NCBI GenBank assembly: GCA_944392455.1 | Contig: CALXWP010000008.1 | Span: 1 to 64,000, forward strand | DNA length: 64,000 bases | From: an uncultured Clostridia bacterium | Lineage (GTDB): Bacteria; Bacillota; Clostridia; TANB77; CAG-508 | Reading direction: 5' to 3' | In this document: piece by piece, positions 26,983 through 36,035 of the stretch | Layout of the letters: each line of letters begins with the position of its first letter | Position numbering within the stretch: the first letter of the stretch is position 1 | Program-made: the position numbers and the translations under genes | Notes under the pieces: generated by a model | Told to the model about the DNA's origin: nothing | Databases searched by the model: none | Seen by the model: only the letters and a program-made list of their open reading frames with translations

Positions 26983-27492
26983 TTATTTTAATCTATCATC
27001 AAAATATCCACTAATTTCTTCTAGATTATCAAAATTAGCATGTCTTACTATATCATAAGCAACAATAGCAACTGAATTTGCCAAATTTAATGATCTTAAA
27101 GTCGTCCTCATTGGTATTCTAATCGTTTTATCTATATATTTTAATAATACATCTTCTGGTAATCCTTTAGTTTCTTTTCCAAAAAGTGCAAAAACCTCAT
27201 CCATTTCTTCATATTTTGGTTCTGAATATACATGTTTACCTTTTGTTGTTACAAAAAACATATTATTTTCTTCTGGTTTATATTTTTCTAAAAACTTTTC
27301 AAAAGATAAATGTTCTTCTATATCTAATTTATCCCAATAATCAAGACCTGCTCTTTTTACTGCTTTTTCTGATATACTAAACCCTAATGGATATACTAAA
27401 TGAAGTTTAGCCCCTATTGCTGCACAAGTTCTTGCTATATTTCCTGTGTTTTGTGGTATTTCTGGTTCTACAAGTACTATATTTAATTTCAT
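26983..27492 (-). CDS. trmL: tRNA (cytidine/uridine-34 2'-O)-methyltransferase TrmL
   Basis: A 169-residue SPOUT methyltransferase that 2'-O-methylates the wobble base of leucine tRNAs (anticodons CAA and UAA). Family motifs are EPEIPQNTGNIARTCAA at the N-terminus, LFGKETKGLP in the middle and IPMRTTLRSLNLANSVAI in the C-terminal knot. Length matches TrmL. tRNA-Leu(CAA), a known target type, is encoded at 14429-14511. It lies 82 bases downstream of the U32 gene's start, with the same orientation. Confidence 0.93.
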   Translation of the reverse strand: MKLNIVLVEPEIPQNTGNIARTCAAIGAKLHLVYPLGFSISEKAVKRAGLDYWDKLDIEEHLSFEKFLEKYKPEENNMFFVTTKGKHVYSEPKYEEMDEVFALFGKETKGLPEDVLLKYIDKTIRIPMRTTLRSLNLANSVAIVAYDIVRHANFDNLEEISGYFDDRLK

Positions 27493-27672
27493 AATATTAT
27501 CTCCTTTTAAATTTACGACATATCTATTATACTACTTTTTTGCTCTAAAGAAAAGACCTTAAACTAAAGTAATATCAATATATATCTTCTTTAATTTTTT
27601 ATTAATTTAATTTACATTTATCTAAAAATTTGGTATTATATATATTGTACTTTATGAAAGGAATAAATTAAT

Positions 27673-28293
27673 ATGGAAAAAAATATAGATTCAGATAATA
27701 ATATAGACATTAATGCAAAAGATAAAAATCAACTAATTCCAGTAAAAAAAATAACTACTAATAAATCCAAAAAACTACCTAGACCATACTTATATTTCAT
27801 ATATTTCTTAGCTTTTGCTATTATAGGTTGGCTTTTAGAAACAGCTTTTAGTTTTTATTCTTTAGGTCATTTTACTAAAAGAGGTTTTTTATATGGACCT
27901 TTATGTCCAATATATGGATGGGGAGCTCTTATACTTATTATGTTTTTCAGCACTTATAAAAGAAATAACTTAAAATTATTTATATATGCAGCTCTTGTAT
28001 TTTCAATATTTGAATATGTTGTAAGTTTTGGAATGGAAGCACTATTCTCATTAAAATGGTGGGATTATACAAATGAATTTTTAAATTTAAATGGTAGAGT
28101 AAGTATTTTTTATTCTTTTGCTTGGGGAATAATTGCTATACTTTTTATAAATTTTATTTATCCATTCTTTAAGAAAAAAATAAATTTAATACTTTCAAAA
28201 ATACCATATAACTTACAAATGACTATAATATATATATTATTTGGTGCTTTTGTGACAGATACTGTACTTTCTTGTATACGATATTTATTATAA
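27673..28293 (+). CDS. Membrane protein, putative ABC transporter permease (CmpB) family
   Basis: A 206-residue protein with a charged cytoplasmic leader and about five to six helices. AIIGWLLETAFSFYSLGHFTKRGFLYGPLCPIYGWGAL is the signature of the ABC_trans_CmpB family. The family name is historical and transport has not been clearly shown. It starts at an ATG with AAAGGA and has no ABC partner beside it. It is monocistronic between tRNA-modification genes. Confidence 0.85.
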   Translation: MEKNIDSDNNIDINAKDKNQLIPVKKITTNKSKKLPRPYLYFIYFLAFAIIGWLLETAFSFYSLGHFTKRGFLYGPLCPIYGWGALILIMFFSTYKRNNLKLFIYAALVFSIFEYVVSFGMEALFSLKWWDYTNEFLNLNGRVSIFYSFAWGIIAILFINFIYPFFKKKINLILSKIPYNLQMTIIYILFGAFVTDTVLSCIRYLL

Positions 28294-28339
28294 ATACAAT
28301 TATAGAAAATAGGATCTTTTGATTCTATTTTTTATTTTA

Positions 28340-28368
28340 TAGACTTTTTCTATTTTATGTAGTATAAT
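28340..28368 (+). promoter_or_regulatory. Promoter of cassette 28410-28619
   Basis: TAGACT (28340-28345), 17-bp spacer, TATAAT (28363-28368). A small leader stem GTAAA / TTTAC at 28378-28391 precedes the AAGGAGG site. Confidence 0.65.
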
Positions 28369-28409
28369 TATTGTTATGTAAAGTCTTTTACAGATAAGGA
28401 GGTATCAGT

Positions 28410-28619
28410 ATGTCTCGGTCAACTTATGGAGAGCGGATGTCCGCTTGGGAACATGAACAAGATGAACGTTTCTGGATTCGTAGGTTCAATGATGCAGTAG
28501 ATAACCAAGATTACGATAAAGTGGAAAAACTTATTCAAGAAGCAATAAGCGATGAATATGAGATTCCTTCTGTCTCGGATCCTGAGGTTATCAAACTGCT
28601 TCGGAAATACAAGCTCTAG
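28410..28619 (+). CDS. GC-rich cassette protein, 69 residues
   Basis: A 69-residue soluble, charged protein with WEHEQDERFWIRRFNDAVDNQDYDKVEKLIQEA, probably helical. CGG is in frame three times (codons 3, 9 and near the C-terminus); one context, CTT CGG A, is identical to the +1 site of the ABC ATPase at 58687-58689. It has its own promoter, ribosome site and terminator, and its codon use is unlike its neighbours. Unknown function. Confidence 0.7.
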   Translation: MSRSTYGERMSAWEHEQDERFWIRRFNDAVDNQDYDKVEKLIQEAISDEYEIPSVSDPEVIKLLRKYKL

Positions 28620-28649
28620 AACATTCCATGTTCTTTCTTGCCTCAAAAA

Positions 28650-28673
28650 GGCCTGTGGTGAATGCCACAGGTC
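28650..28673. terminator. Terminator of cassette 28410-28619
   Basis: GGCCTGTGG / CCACAGGTC hairpin followed by TTTATTTT, between convergent genes. Confidence 0.85.
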
Positions 28674-28682
28674 TTTATTTTA

Positions 28683-29273
28683 TTATCTTATTTTTTTAGC
28701 AATAGCTAATCCATCTCCAACTTCTAATATCTCTGTTTCTAATTCGGTATTTGATTCTAGTTCTGCTAAAAATTCTCTTAAATTTCTAACAGCTGTACGT
28801 TGTTTATGTTTGTTATAATCACTTAAAACATACCCTTTATATAAAACATTATCAGCAAATATAATTCCATTTGTTTTAAGCATTCTCAAAGCCTCTTTTA
28901 GAAAAAATGGATATTTTCCTTTAGAAGCATCTATAAATACTACATCATACATTCCATTCATTGTAGGTAAAACTTCAACCGCATCTCCTTCAATGATATT
29001 TATCATACTTTCTACTTCTGCTTTTTTTATATTTTCTCTCGCTTCTTTTACTCTGTCTTCTTCTCTTTCTATAGTATCTATCATTCCATCTTCATTTAAA
29101 AATTCAGTAAAACATATTGCAGAATATCCAACTGCAGTTCCAATTTCTAAAATTCTACTCGGTTTATTTTCTTTTAATATATTTTCTATTACCTCTAAAG
29201 TATCATCCATAATAATTGGAATATGCTCCTCTAATGCTTTTTCCTTTATTTTAGCTAATTCAACTTTGTTCAT
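28683..29273 (-). CDS. trmR: tRNA 5-hydroxyuridine methyltransferase (O-methyltransferase family)
   Basis: A 196-residue class I SAM-dependent O-methyltransferase. The SAM loop is ILEIGTAVGYSAICF, the acidic end of motif II is DTIEREEDR, and FIDASKGKYPFFL plus FADNVLYKGYV carry the metal and substrate residues. Bacillus YrrM/TrmR methylates ho5U34 to mo5U34 in tRNA. A U32 hydroxylase-type gene lies nearby (25666-26901), which supports this assignment over catechol-type methyltransferases. Wobble modification may be relevant to the unusual CGG decoding seen here, though no link is shown. Confidence 0.85.
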   Translation of the reverse strand: MNKVELAKIKEKALEEHIPIIMDDTLEVIENILKENKPSRILEIGTAVGYSAICFTEFLNEDGMIDTIEREEDRVKEARENIKKAEVESMINIIEGDAVEVLPTMNGMYDVVFIDASKGKYPFFLKEALRMLKTNGIIFADNVLYKGYVLSDYNKHKQRTAVRNLREFLAELESNTELETEILEVGDGLAIAKKIR

Positions 29274-29295
29274 TTTTTGCTCCTTTTAATTTTAA

Positions 29296-29344
29296 AGACG
29301 TTCTCATTTTAGTTTTATTTTAAACTTAACTTATAAGAACGTCT
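29296..29344 (-). terminator. Terminator after typA
   Basis: AGACGTTCT / AGAACGTCT arms enclose an AT-rich loop, 20 bases past the typA stop on the minus strand. Confidence 0.6.
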
Positions 29345-29362
29345 ATTTCACTCAATTATTAA

Positions 29363-31174
29363 TTATTTTCTTCTTGCTTCTCTTTCTCTTGTTTTGCTAT
29401 CTAATATTTTCTTTCTTAAACGAATATTTTTAGGTGTTACTTCAACTAATTCATCATCTTGTATAAATTCTATAGCTTTTTCTAAAGATAATTGAATTGG
29501 TGGCACTAATCTTAGTGCTTCATCAGATCCTGAAGCTCTTGTATTAGTTAAATGTTTTTCTTTACATACATTTATTGAAATATCTTCATTTCTTGAGTTT
29601 ATACCAACTATCATTCCTTCATAAACTTCTACACCAGCACCAATGAATAATTCTCCTCTTTCTTGAGCGTTGTATAAACCATATGTTACAGACGTACCTT
29701 GTTCAAATGCAACTAATACTCCTCTTGTTCTTGATTGGATTTCTCCTTTATATGGTTCATATGAATCAAATATACTATTCATTGTACCTTCACCTTTAGT
29801 ATCTGTTAAGAATTCTGTTCTATAACCAATAATTCCTCTAGCAGGTATTTTAAATTCAACTTTTGTATGACCTGTATCAAGCGGTTCCATATTAATCATT
29901 TCTGCTTTACGTCTTCCAAGTTTCTCTATAACATTTCCTATACAATCATCAGGTACATTTACAACTAATCTTTCTATAGGCTCACATTTTACACCATCTA
30001 TTTCTTTAAATATAACTTTTGGACGAGAAACTAAAAGTTCAAAACCTTCTCTTCTCATATTTTCAATTAATACTGATAAATGAAGCTCTCCACGTCCACA
30101 TACTTCAAAACTATCTGCTGAATCAGTTTCTTTTACACGTAAACTTACATTTCTTTCAAGTTCTTTCATTAATCTATCACGTATATGTCTTGATGTAACA
30201 AATTGTCCCTCTTTACCTGCAAAAGGACCATTATTTACACTAAATGTCATAGAAACTGTTGGTTCATCAATATCTACAAATGGGATCTTTTCAGGATTAT
30301 TAATATCACATATTGTATCTCCAATATTAATATCAGAAATTCCTGATAAACATACTATATCACCTGCAGATACAGTATCTTTTTCTACTCTCTTTAATCC
30401 TTCATAAGTATATAGTTTTGCAATTTTACCATTTTCTGTTTTATCATTTTTACATATTGCAACACTCATACCAGAATTTATTGTTCCTCTTTCAATTCTT
30501 CCTACTGCTATTCTTCCTAAATAATCATCATAATCAATATTTGACACAAGCATTTGCATACTTCCATCCACATCACATTTTGGTGGTTCTATGTTACTTA
30601 TAATTGTATCAAATATACAATTTACATTATCGCTTTCATCTTGTAAATGCATTTTAGCAATTCCATTTTTAGCAGATGCATATATTACTGGGAAATCTAG
30701 TTGTTCATCATTTGCATCTAATTCTATAAATAATTCTAATACTTTATCAACTACTTTTAGTGGCTCTGCTCCTGGTCTATCTATTTTATTTATAATTACT
30801 ATTGGTTTTAAATTTAAGGCTAAAGATTTTTTTAATACTTCTCTTGTTTGAGGCATTGGTCCTTCAAATGCATCAACTAATAAAAGTACACCATCAACCA
30901 TTTTAAGAACACGTTCAACTTCTCCGCCAAAGTCTGCATGTCCTGGTGTATCTACAATATTAATTTTTATACCATTATACATTACAGATGTATTTTTTGA
31001 AAGTATTGTTATTCCTCTTTCTTTTTCTATATCATTTGAATCCATTATTCTTTCATCAACTTGTTCATTTTCTCTAAATACATGGCTTTGTTTTAAAAGA
31101 GCATCTACTAATGTTGTTTTTCCATGGTCTACGTGTGCTATTATTGCTACATTTCTTATTTTTTCGTTATTCAT
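29363..31174 (-). CDS. typA: Translational GTPase TypA/BipA
   Basis: A 603-residue ribosome-binding GTPase. G1 AHVDHGKTTL, G2 with RGITI, G3 DTPGHADFGGEVERV and G4 NKIDRPGA are all present. The beta-barrel, EF-G-like domains and the TypA-specific C-terminal domain (RGIIGYRTEFLTDTKGEGTMNS) follow. It aids 50S assembly and growth under stress. I start at the ATG at 31174 (GAGGGG upstream); a frame to 31201 exists. There is no in-frame CGG. Confidence 0.97.
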   Translation of the reverse strand: MNNEKIRNVAIIAHVDHGKTTLVDALLKQSHVFRENEQVDERIMDSNDIEKERGITILSKNTSVMYNGIKINIVDTPGHADFGGEVERVLKMVDGVLLLVDAFEGPMPQTREVLKKSLALNLKPIVIINKIDRPGAEPLKVVDKVLELFIELDANDEQLDFPVIYASAKNGIAKMHLQDESDNVNCIFDTIISNIEPPKCDVDGSMQMLVSNIDYDDYLGRIAVGRIERGTINSGMSVAICKNDKTENGKIAKLYTYEGLKRVEKDTVSAGDIVCLSGISDINIGDTICDINNPEKIPFVDIDEPTVSMTFSVNNGPFAGKEGQFVTSRHIRDRLMKELERNVSLRVKETDSADSFEVCGRGELHLSVLIENMRREGFELLVSRPKVIFKEIDGVKCEPIERLVVNVPDDCIGNVIEKLGRRKAEMINMEPLDTGHTKVEFKIPARGIIGYRTEFLTDTKGEGTMNSIFDSYEPYKGEIQSRTRGVLVAFEQGTSVTYGLYNAQERGELFIGAGVEVYEGMIVGINSRNEDISINVCKEKHLTNTRASGSDEALRLVPPIQLSLEKAIEFIQDDELVEVTPKNIRLRKKILDSKTREREARRK

Positions 31175-31314
31175 TATTATTACCCCTCTTTTAAACTGCA
31201 ATAAATAATATATTAAGATTCTTCAAAAAGAATTTAATATATTATTTATTTTATTTTTATTTATTTTAATAATTTTATATTTATTCTCTCTATTTTTTCC
31301 TTAAATATTATACA

Positions 31315-32604
31315 TTAATCTTCCTTTTTTGTCAACATAACTATTTGCTCCATAATAATCTCAGTTGCCTTATCTAAATCATCTTTTGTATAACCGCTAA
31401 AATCAATTGGTTCTCCATAATTCATATATACTTTACTAAATGGTTTAAATGTACCATGAATACCAACAGGTATAACTTTTACTTTTCCTTTTATGGCCAT
31501 AAAAGCTGCACCATTTTTAGCTTTCATGTTCTTTTCCATTCCTTTACGTGTTCCTTCTGGGAATATTCCTAAAAGTTCTCCATTTTTTAGAACCTTTAAG
31601 CATCTTTTCATTGCCTCTATATCTTGCATATTTCTTTTTATTGGAATAGCATCAAATAAATGTCCTAACCAATCTAAAATACCATGTGTAAATAAATCTT
31701 CTTTTGCAACAAAATTAACTTTTCTCTTATTAAATAACACTATTGCTGCTGCATCAAGATAGTTTATATGATTACAGCATAATATATATGCTCCTTCTTC
31801 TGGTACAGATCCTGTTATTTTTACTCTATATGCAATTCTATATGCTGTTTTTAATATTGTTTTTACTATTTTTCTTACAAATTTTTTCCATGCTGTTTCT
31901 TTTCTAATTTTGTATATTTTCTTAGTTTGTTTTATTTGTTTCTTTTTTTCTATTATTATGCTACTTATTTCTCTTACTACTTGTTTTATACTTTTAGTTG
32001 TACTATCTATAACTTCTGCATCTGCTGCTACTTTTAATGCTCCTATTTCTTTTTTCTTATCATTTTCATCTCTTTTTTTGATATTCTCTAATATTTCTAC
32101 ATATGACATATTTATGCCTTTTTCTTTATTTTGTTTAAATCTTCTTTTTGCTCTTTCTTCTACATCAGCATCTAAATATATCTTTACATCTGCAGAAGGA
32201 AATACATATGTTCCAATATCTCTTCCTTCCATTATTACATCTTTACCTTCTGCCATTTTTCTTTGAAGGTCTACCATACTATATCGTACTTCTTTTATAC
32301 TTGATACTTGAGATACTAAACTACTTACTTCTTTGCTTCTTATTTTATCTGTGACATTTTCTCCATTTAAATATACTTGTTGTTTATTGTCTTCAATTTT
32401 TAACTCAATCTTTATATTTTTTAATAACTCTTTTATTTTGTCTAATTCTTCTATTCCTATTTTTTTATTAATCATATCTAATGTTACACATCTATATGTT
32501 GCACCAGTATCTATATTTAATAATTTGAATTTCTTTGATAATATTTCTGTTACAGTTCCTTTTCCTGTTCCCGCAGGACCATCAATTGCGACTATAAATG
32601 ACAT
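31315..32604 (-). CDS. cmk: Fused cytidylate kinase / lysophosphatidate acyltransferase
   Basis: A 429-residue two-domain protein. Residues 1 to ~225 are CMP kinase: Walker A IDGPAGTGKGT, GRDIGTYVFPSADVKIYLDA. After a basic linker, residues ~245-429 are a PlsC acyltransferase: catalytic CCNHINYLDA (HX4D) and FPEGTRKG. It couples CTP supply and phosphatidic acid synthesis; in many clostridia the two are neighbours and here they are one chain. It sits one base after the Asp23-type gene. Confidence 0.93.
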   Translation of the reverse strand: MSFIVAIDGPAGTGKGTVTEILSKKFKLLNIDTGATYRCVTLDMINKKIGIEELDKIKELLKNIKIELKIEDNKQQVYLNGENVTDKIRSKEVSSLVSQVSSIKEVRYSMVDLQRKMAEGKDVIMEGRDIGTYVFPSADVKIYLDADVEERAKRRFKQNKEKGINMSYVEILENIKKRDENDKKKEIGALKVAADAEVIDSTTKSIKQVVREISSIIIEKKKQIKQTKKIYKIRKETAWKKFVRKIVKTILKTAYRIAYRVKITGSVPEEGAYILCCNHINYLDAAAIVLFNKRKVNFVAKEDLFTHGILDWLGHLFDAIPIKRNMQDIEAMKRCLKVLKNGELLGIFPEGTRKGMEKNMKAKNGAAFMAIKGKVKVIPVGIHGTFKPFSKVYMNYGEPIDFSGYTKDDLDKATEIIMEQIVMLTKKED

Positions 32605-33450
32605 TTATTTTTCCTCTCTTTCTGGCATATGTATTCCTTTTGCAAGAACTGAAACTTCTTGCACATTCATTGTTGTTAGTCTTTCTATTTCTTTTTTTAC
32701 TCTTTGTTTAAAATCTCTTAATACATTCACAATATTGTACCCAAAAATCACATAAACTTCCACGTAAATATTGGTAGCTCCTACTGTATTTTCTACTCTC
32801 ACTCTTGATACTCTATGTATTCCCTCAGTTTTCTTTGCAATATATTCTGTTATTTGTCTGAATACTGTATCCGAAATAGTGAATTTGCCTAAATAACTGA
32901 ATGTAGGTCTTATAATTGATTTTTCTGACATATATGGTGTGTCATTTCTTCTATATTTGAAAATTTGTAATGGATCTAAAATATATCCTGCAAAATCTCT
33001 TTTTATTTCAAAAGTTGGAACTGGAATAACATGTTTTCCTTCTGTTGTTCTAATTCTTCTTGCAGTTTCCATTTCAGTCTCTGTTGCTACTTCATTTATA
33101 TATATTGTTTTTTCTGGTTTTGGTAATCCTAGATTCTCTGTTATCTTTTCTATCATTCCATCTGATGTACCTAAAATCAAAATTGCATCAGGTTTTGCTT
33201 TTTTTATAGCTTCTCTCATTGTATTTCTATCTTGTTTATCTATAAATATAGCCTTTTTTACAGTTTCTATTTTAGTTGGTGCCTTTTTTGCTGAACTACC
33301 TGCAATCACATCATTTTCATTTATTAACAATCCATCATCTATTATATAGTGTATATTGTTTTCATTTGCTACCATTTGAGCTCTATAACTTTTTCCTGTT
33401 CCAGACGGTCCTACAAATGCATATACTTTTATTTTATTTTCAAATATCAT
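32605..33450 (-). CDS. P-loop / Asp23-Gls24-like protein
   Basis: A 281-residue protein with an N-terminal P-loop domain (KVYAFVGPSGTGKSYRAQ) and a C-terminal Asp23/Gls24-like module (about 185-281; FTISDTVFRQITEYIAKKTEGIHRVSRVRVENTVGATNIYVEVYV). The full-length architecture occurs in clostridia beside cmk. Asp23 proteins are envelope-associated; the nucleotide role is unknown. Operon with cmk-plsC. Confidence 0.85.
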   Translation of the reverse strand: MIFENKIKVYAFVGPSGTGKSYRAQMVANENNIHYIIDDGLLINENDVIAGSSAKKAPTKIETVKKAIFIDKQDRNTMREAIKKAKPDAILILGTSDGMIEKITENLGLPKPEKTIYINEVATETEMETARRIRTTEGKHVIPVPTFEIKRDFAGYILDPLQIFKYRRNDTPYMSEKSIIRPTFSYLGKFTISDTVFRQITEYIAKKTEGIHRVSRVRVENTVGATNIYVEVYVIFGYNIVNVLRDFKQRVKKEIERLTTMNVQEVSVLAKGIHMPEREEK

Positions 33451-33544
33451 TTTTCTTTCACTCTCCAGTTTAGATTATACCATTTTATGTAATTGCTATC
33501 AATAAAATACTAGAAAAAAACTATATTTTAAATAATTCACACAA

Positions 33545-33573
33545 AGATAGTGGTAAATTTTTTACCACTATCT
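33545..33573 (-). terminator. Terminator after AIM24-family gene
   Basis: AGATAGTGGTAAA / TTTACCACTATCT perfect arms, 57 bases past the stop, with a T-rich run on the minus strand. Confidence 0.8.
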
Positions 33574-33629
33574 ATAATTTTTCTTATTATACTATATTGC
33601 TTTTACTCAAATCATTTTATTGAAATAGT

Positions 33630-34310
33630 CTAATTTTTTGGACTTGCTGGAGTTACTCTTGATATAAAATCATTAAAGTTTTGTGATTGTAAAATTACTT
33701 TTCCTGGTCCAATTAATTTTGTTAAAAACAATCCTTCTCCACCTAAAAATATATTTCCTAATCCACTTACCATTTCAACAGTATATGTTACAGTTGTTTC
33801 AAATGCTACAACATTTCCTGTATCAACTTTTAATACCTCTCCTGGCATTAAATCTTTTTCTATTGGATCTCCATCAACTTCTAAAAAGACTGTTCCATTA
33901 CCTGTTACTTTTTGAAGTATGAAACCTTCTCCACCTACTAATCCTGCTCCTATTTTTTTAGAAAATGTAACTGATGTTTCAACAGAATCTTCTGCACAAA
34001 GGAATGAGCCTTTTTGAACAATTAATCCTGCTGGTCTTTCAGCTAAATTAACAGGACTAATATTTCCTGGTACAGTTGTTGCGAATGCAACTTTTGCTCC
34101 ATCTTTAACTGCTGTATAATTTGCCATAAAAATAGATTCACCTGTAAATATTCTTCCAAGACTTTTCATTACTCCGCCTCTAGCATTTGTTTTCATTTCT
34201 ATCCCATCTGTTTGATATGTCATACCTCCAGTTTGTGTATATATGGTTTCTCCTCTGTTTAATTCTAATTCAACTACTGGTACAGTTTGTCCTATGATTT
34301 GATACTTCAT
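33630..34310 (-). CDS. AIM24 / TIGR00266 family protein
   Basis: A 226-residue Gly-rich beta-helix-like protein with the family start (MKYQIIGQTVPVVELELNRGETIYTQTGGMTYQ) and the repeated GGEGFILQK / GGEGLFLTK elements. AIM24-like proteins are widespread and of uncertain function. No signal peptide. The ATG has GGGGGAT upstream. Monocistronic. Confidence 0.92.
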   Translation of the reverse strand: MKYQIIGQTVPVVELELNRGETIYTQTGGMTYQTDGIEMKTNARGGVMKSLGRIFTGESIFMANYTAVKDGAKVAFATTVPGNISPVNLAERPAGLIVQKGSFLCAEDSVETSVTFSKKIGAGLVGGEGFILQKVTGNGTVFLEVDGDPIEKDLMPGEVLKVDTGNVVAFETTVTYTVEMVSGLGNIFLGGEGLFLTKLIGPGKVILQSQNFNDFISRVTPASPKN

Positions 34311-34390
34311 TTGTTATCCCCCTTTTTATTAATATGCATTAATTATATTTTAACAATTTTTTGTTGTCAATAAATTTTATCTCTTATTTT

Positions 34391-35920
34391 TTACTCTGCA
34401 TTTTCATTTATTTCTATAATTTCTATTGTGTATGTATTTCCCTTATATCCTGTTTCAAATACTTCTCTTGAAATAGTCTTGCAATTTTCATTCATTTGAT
34501 CAATTTCATTTAATAGAGATGATGAATCTCCACCTTCAACTAGTATAATTCTACCTTTATAATTTTGTATTAAATCATCTATACTATATATAATTTTCAT
34601 ATATGGATCATATGCTTTGTATGCTTCTTCTACATTCCAATTATTTTTATCATAAAAATATGATTGATTCTCAAAATATGTTGTTACTACAGCACCACTT
34701 ATTGCATCTGAATATAGTATTATATCATTTTCCTCAATATTTTCTTGTAAATATGATAAAAACTGATCATTTCTACTATCATAATTTTCTTTAATTAATC
34801 CTATATTGCTAATTGTAGAAATAACTAAAACAATTATACAAAATACTGTAATTCTATATTTATTATTATCTTTAGATATAATATATGCGATCATAAAAAT
34901 AAATAATCCTGTAAGTATAAGCAAATATCTATATAATAATATTACACTCTGCATACATAAAGAAACTAATAAAGCAATTAAAATGATTCCAATATATATT
35001 AGTAATGATATTACTACTGGTTTCATATCCGTTTTTTCTTCTTGTTTTTTTATTTTAAACAAATATATATATATTAAATATACAAAAACAGCTATAGCAA
35101 AAATAAGACCAATAGTACTTGATAATGTTCCTACAAACTGCATATTTAAAATTTCAATTAATGTACCAGGAAAAGTAAGCGTAATCCAAAATCCTTTAGA
35201 TACACTAGCAAGTTGCCCTAGAAATACAATTAGCCATGGTAAATATAATATTACTTGAATTACTGCTGTTATTATAAAATTTCGTAAAGCTTCTCCTTTT
35301 GTTTTTCTATTCTTTATATAATAAACAAATAGAATTAAATTAATAATTCCAGCAAGCATTAACCCATAATAATGTGTATAAGAAACAAGTAAACTACTTA
35401 ATCCAAATATTATAAAATTCTTTATACTTTCATTTCCTTTATATAACCTATATGCATAAATTCCTAGTATTGTTCCTAAAAGCATGCCTAAACTGTACAT
35501 TCTTAATTCTCCTGCATATTCTGCAGATACTGGTAAGAAAAACACTAAAAATGAAAAAATAATTCCAGTCTTTTCTCCAAAATCTTTACGTATATGCGTA
35601 TATCCTAATATTCCAACTAAAACTAATGAAATAAGTGATAACATTCTCATTGCTATTAGATTATAATTTGTTATCATTCCAATTATATGTAAAATAAAGT
35701 AGTATAAAATAGGATGTACATCACTTGCTCCTATAGTCCATATTCCAGAAAAACTATGTTTAGCAATTCCAACACTATAACTTTCGTCGAACCATAAATT
35801 TGAATGAAATACACTTAATGAAATAAATATTGTTCCTAATATAATTATTGCGATATGTAAATATTTAATTATATTTTTCTTTTTATTTGTTTCAGTTTTT
35901 ACTAAATTTTTATTTTCCAA
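34391..35920 (-). CDS. GT39-like membrane glycosyltransferase
   Basis: A 509-residue polytopic membrane protein of the mannosyl/arabinosyltransferase (GT-C) type. The first loop HSNLWFDESYSVGIAKHSF carries the conserved Asp-Glu pair expected for GT-C enzymes. About ten to eleven helices follow, then a C-terminal soluble domain (YSDAISGAVVTTYFENQSYFYD). It probably transfers a sugar from a polyprenyl carrier to an extracytoplasmic acceptor. The start is TTG with AGGAGG. It lies between other envelope genes. Confidence 0.85.
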   Translation of the reverse strand: MENKNLVKTETNKKKNIIKYLHIAIIILGTIFISLSVFHSNLWFDESYSVGIAKHSFSGIWTIGASDVHPILYYFILHIIGMITNYNLIAMRMLSLISLVLVGILGYTHIRKDFGEKTGIIFSFLVFFLPVSAEYAGELRMYSLGMLLGTILGIYAYRLYKGNESIKNFIIFGLSSLLVSYTHYYGLMLAGIINLILFVYYIKNRKTKGEALRNFIITAVIQVILYLPWLIVFLGQLASVSKGFWITLTFPGTLIEILNMQFVGTLSSTIGLIFAIAVFVYLIYIYLFKIKKQEEKTDMKPVVISLLIYIGIILIALLVSLCMQSVILLYRYLLILTGLFIFMIAYIISKDNNKYRITVFCIIVLVISTISNIGLIKENYDSRNDQFLSYLQENIEENDIILYSDAISGAVVTTYFENQSYFYDKNNWNVEEAYKAYDPYMKIIYSIDDLIQNYKGRIILVEGGDSSSLLNEIDQMNENCKTISREVFETGYKGNTYTIEIIEINENAE

Positions 35921-35938
35921 AGCATCCTCCTAAAAAAA

Positions 35939-35989
35939 TAAATTCTAGATAGAATTATATCATTTCGTATAATTCATGTCTAGAATTTA
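35939..35989 (-). terminator. Terminator after GT2 gene
   Basis: Long imperfect hairpin with outer arms AAATTCTAGA / TCTAGAATTT, 47 bases past the stop of the minus-strand GT2 gene. Confidence 0.6.
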
Positions 35990-36035
35990 TCTTAATTTCA
36001 ATTTATAATATTATATTTAATTTTTATATTCAATC

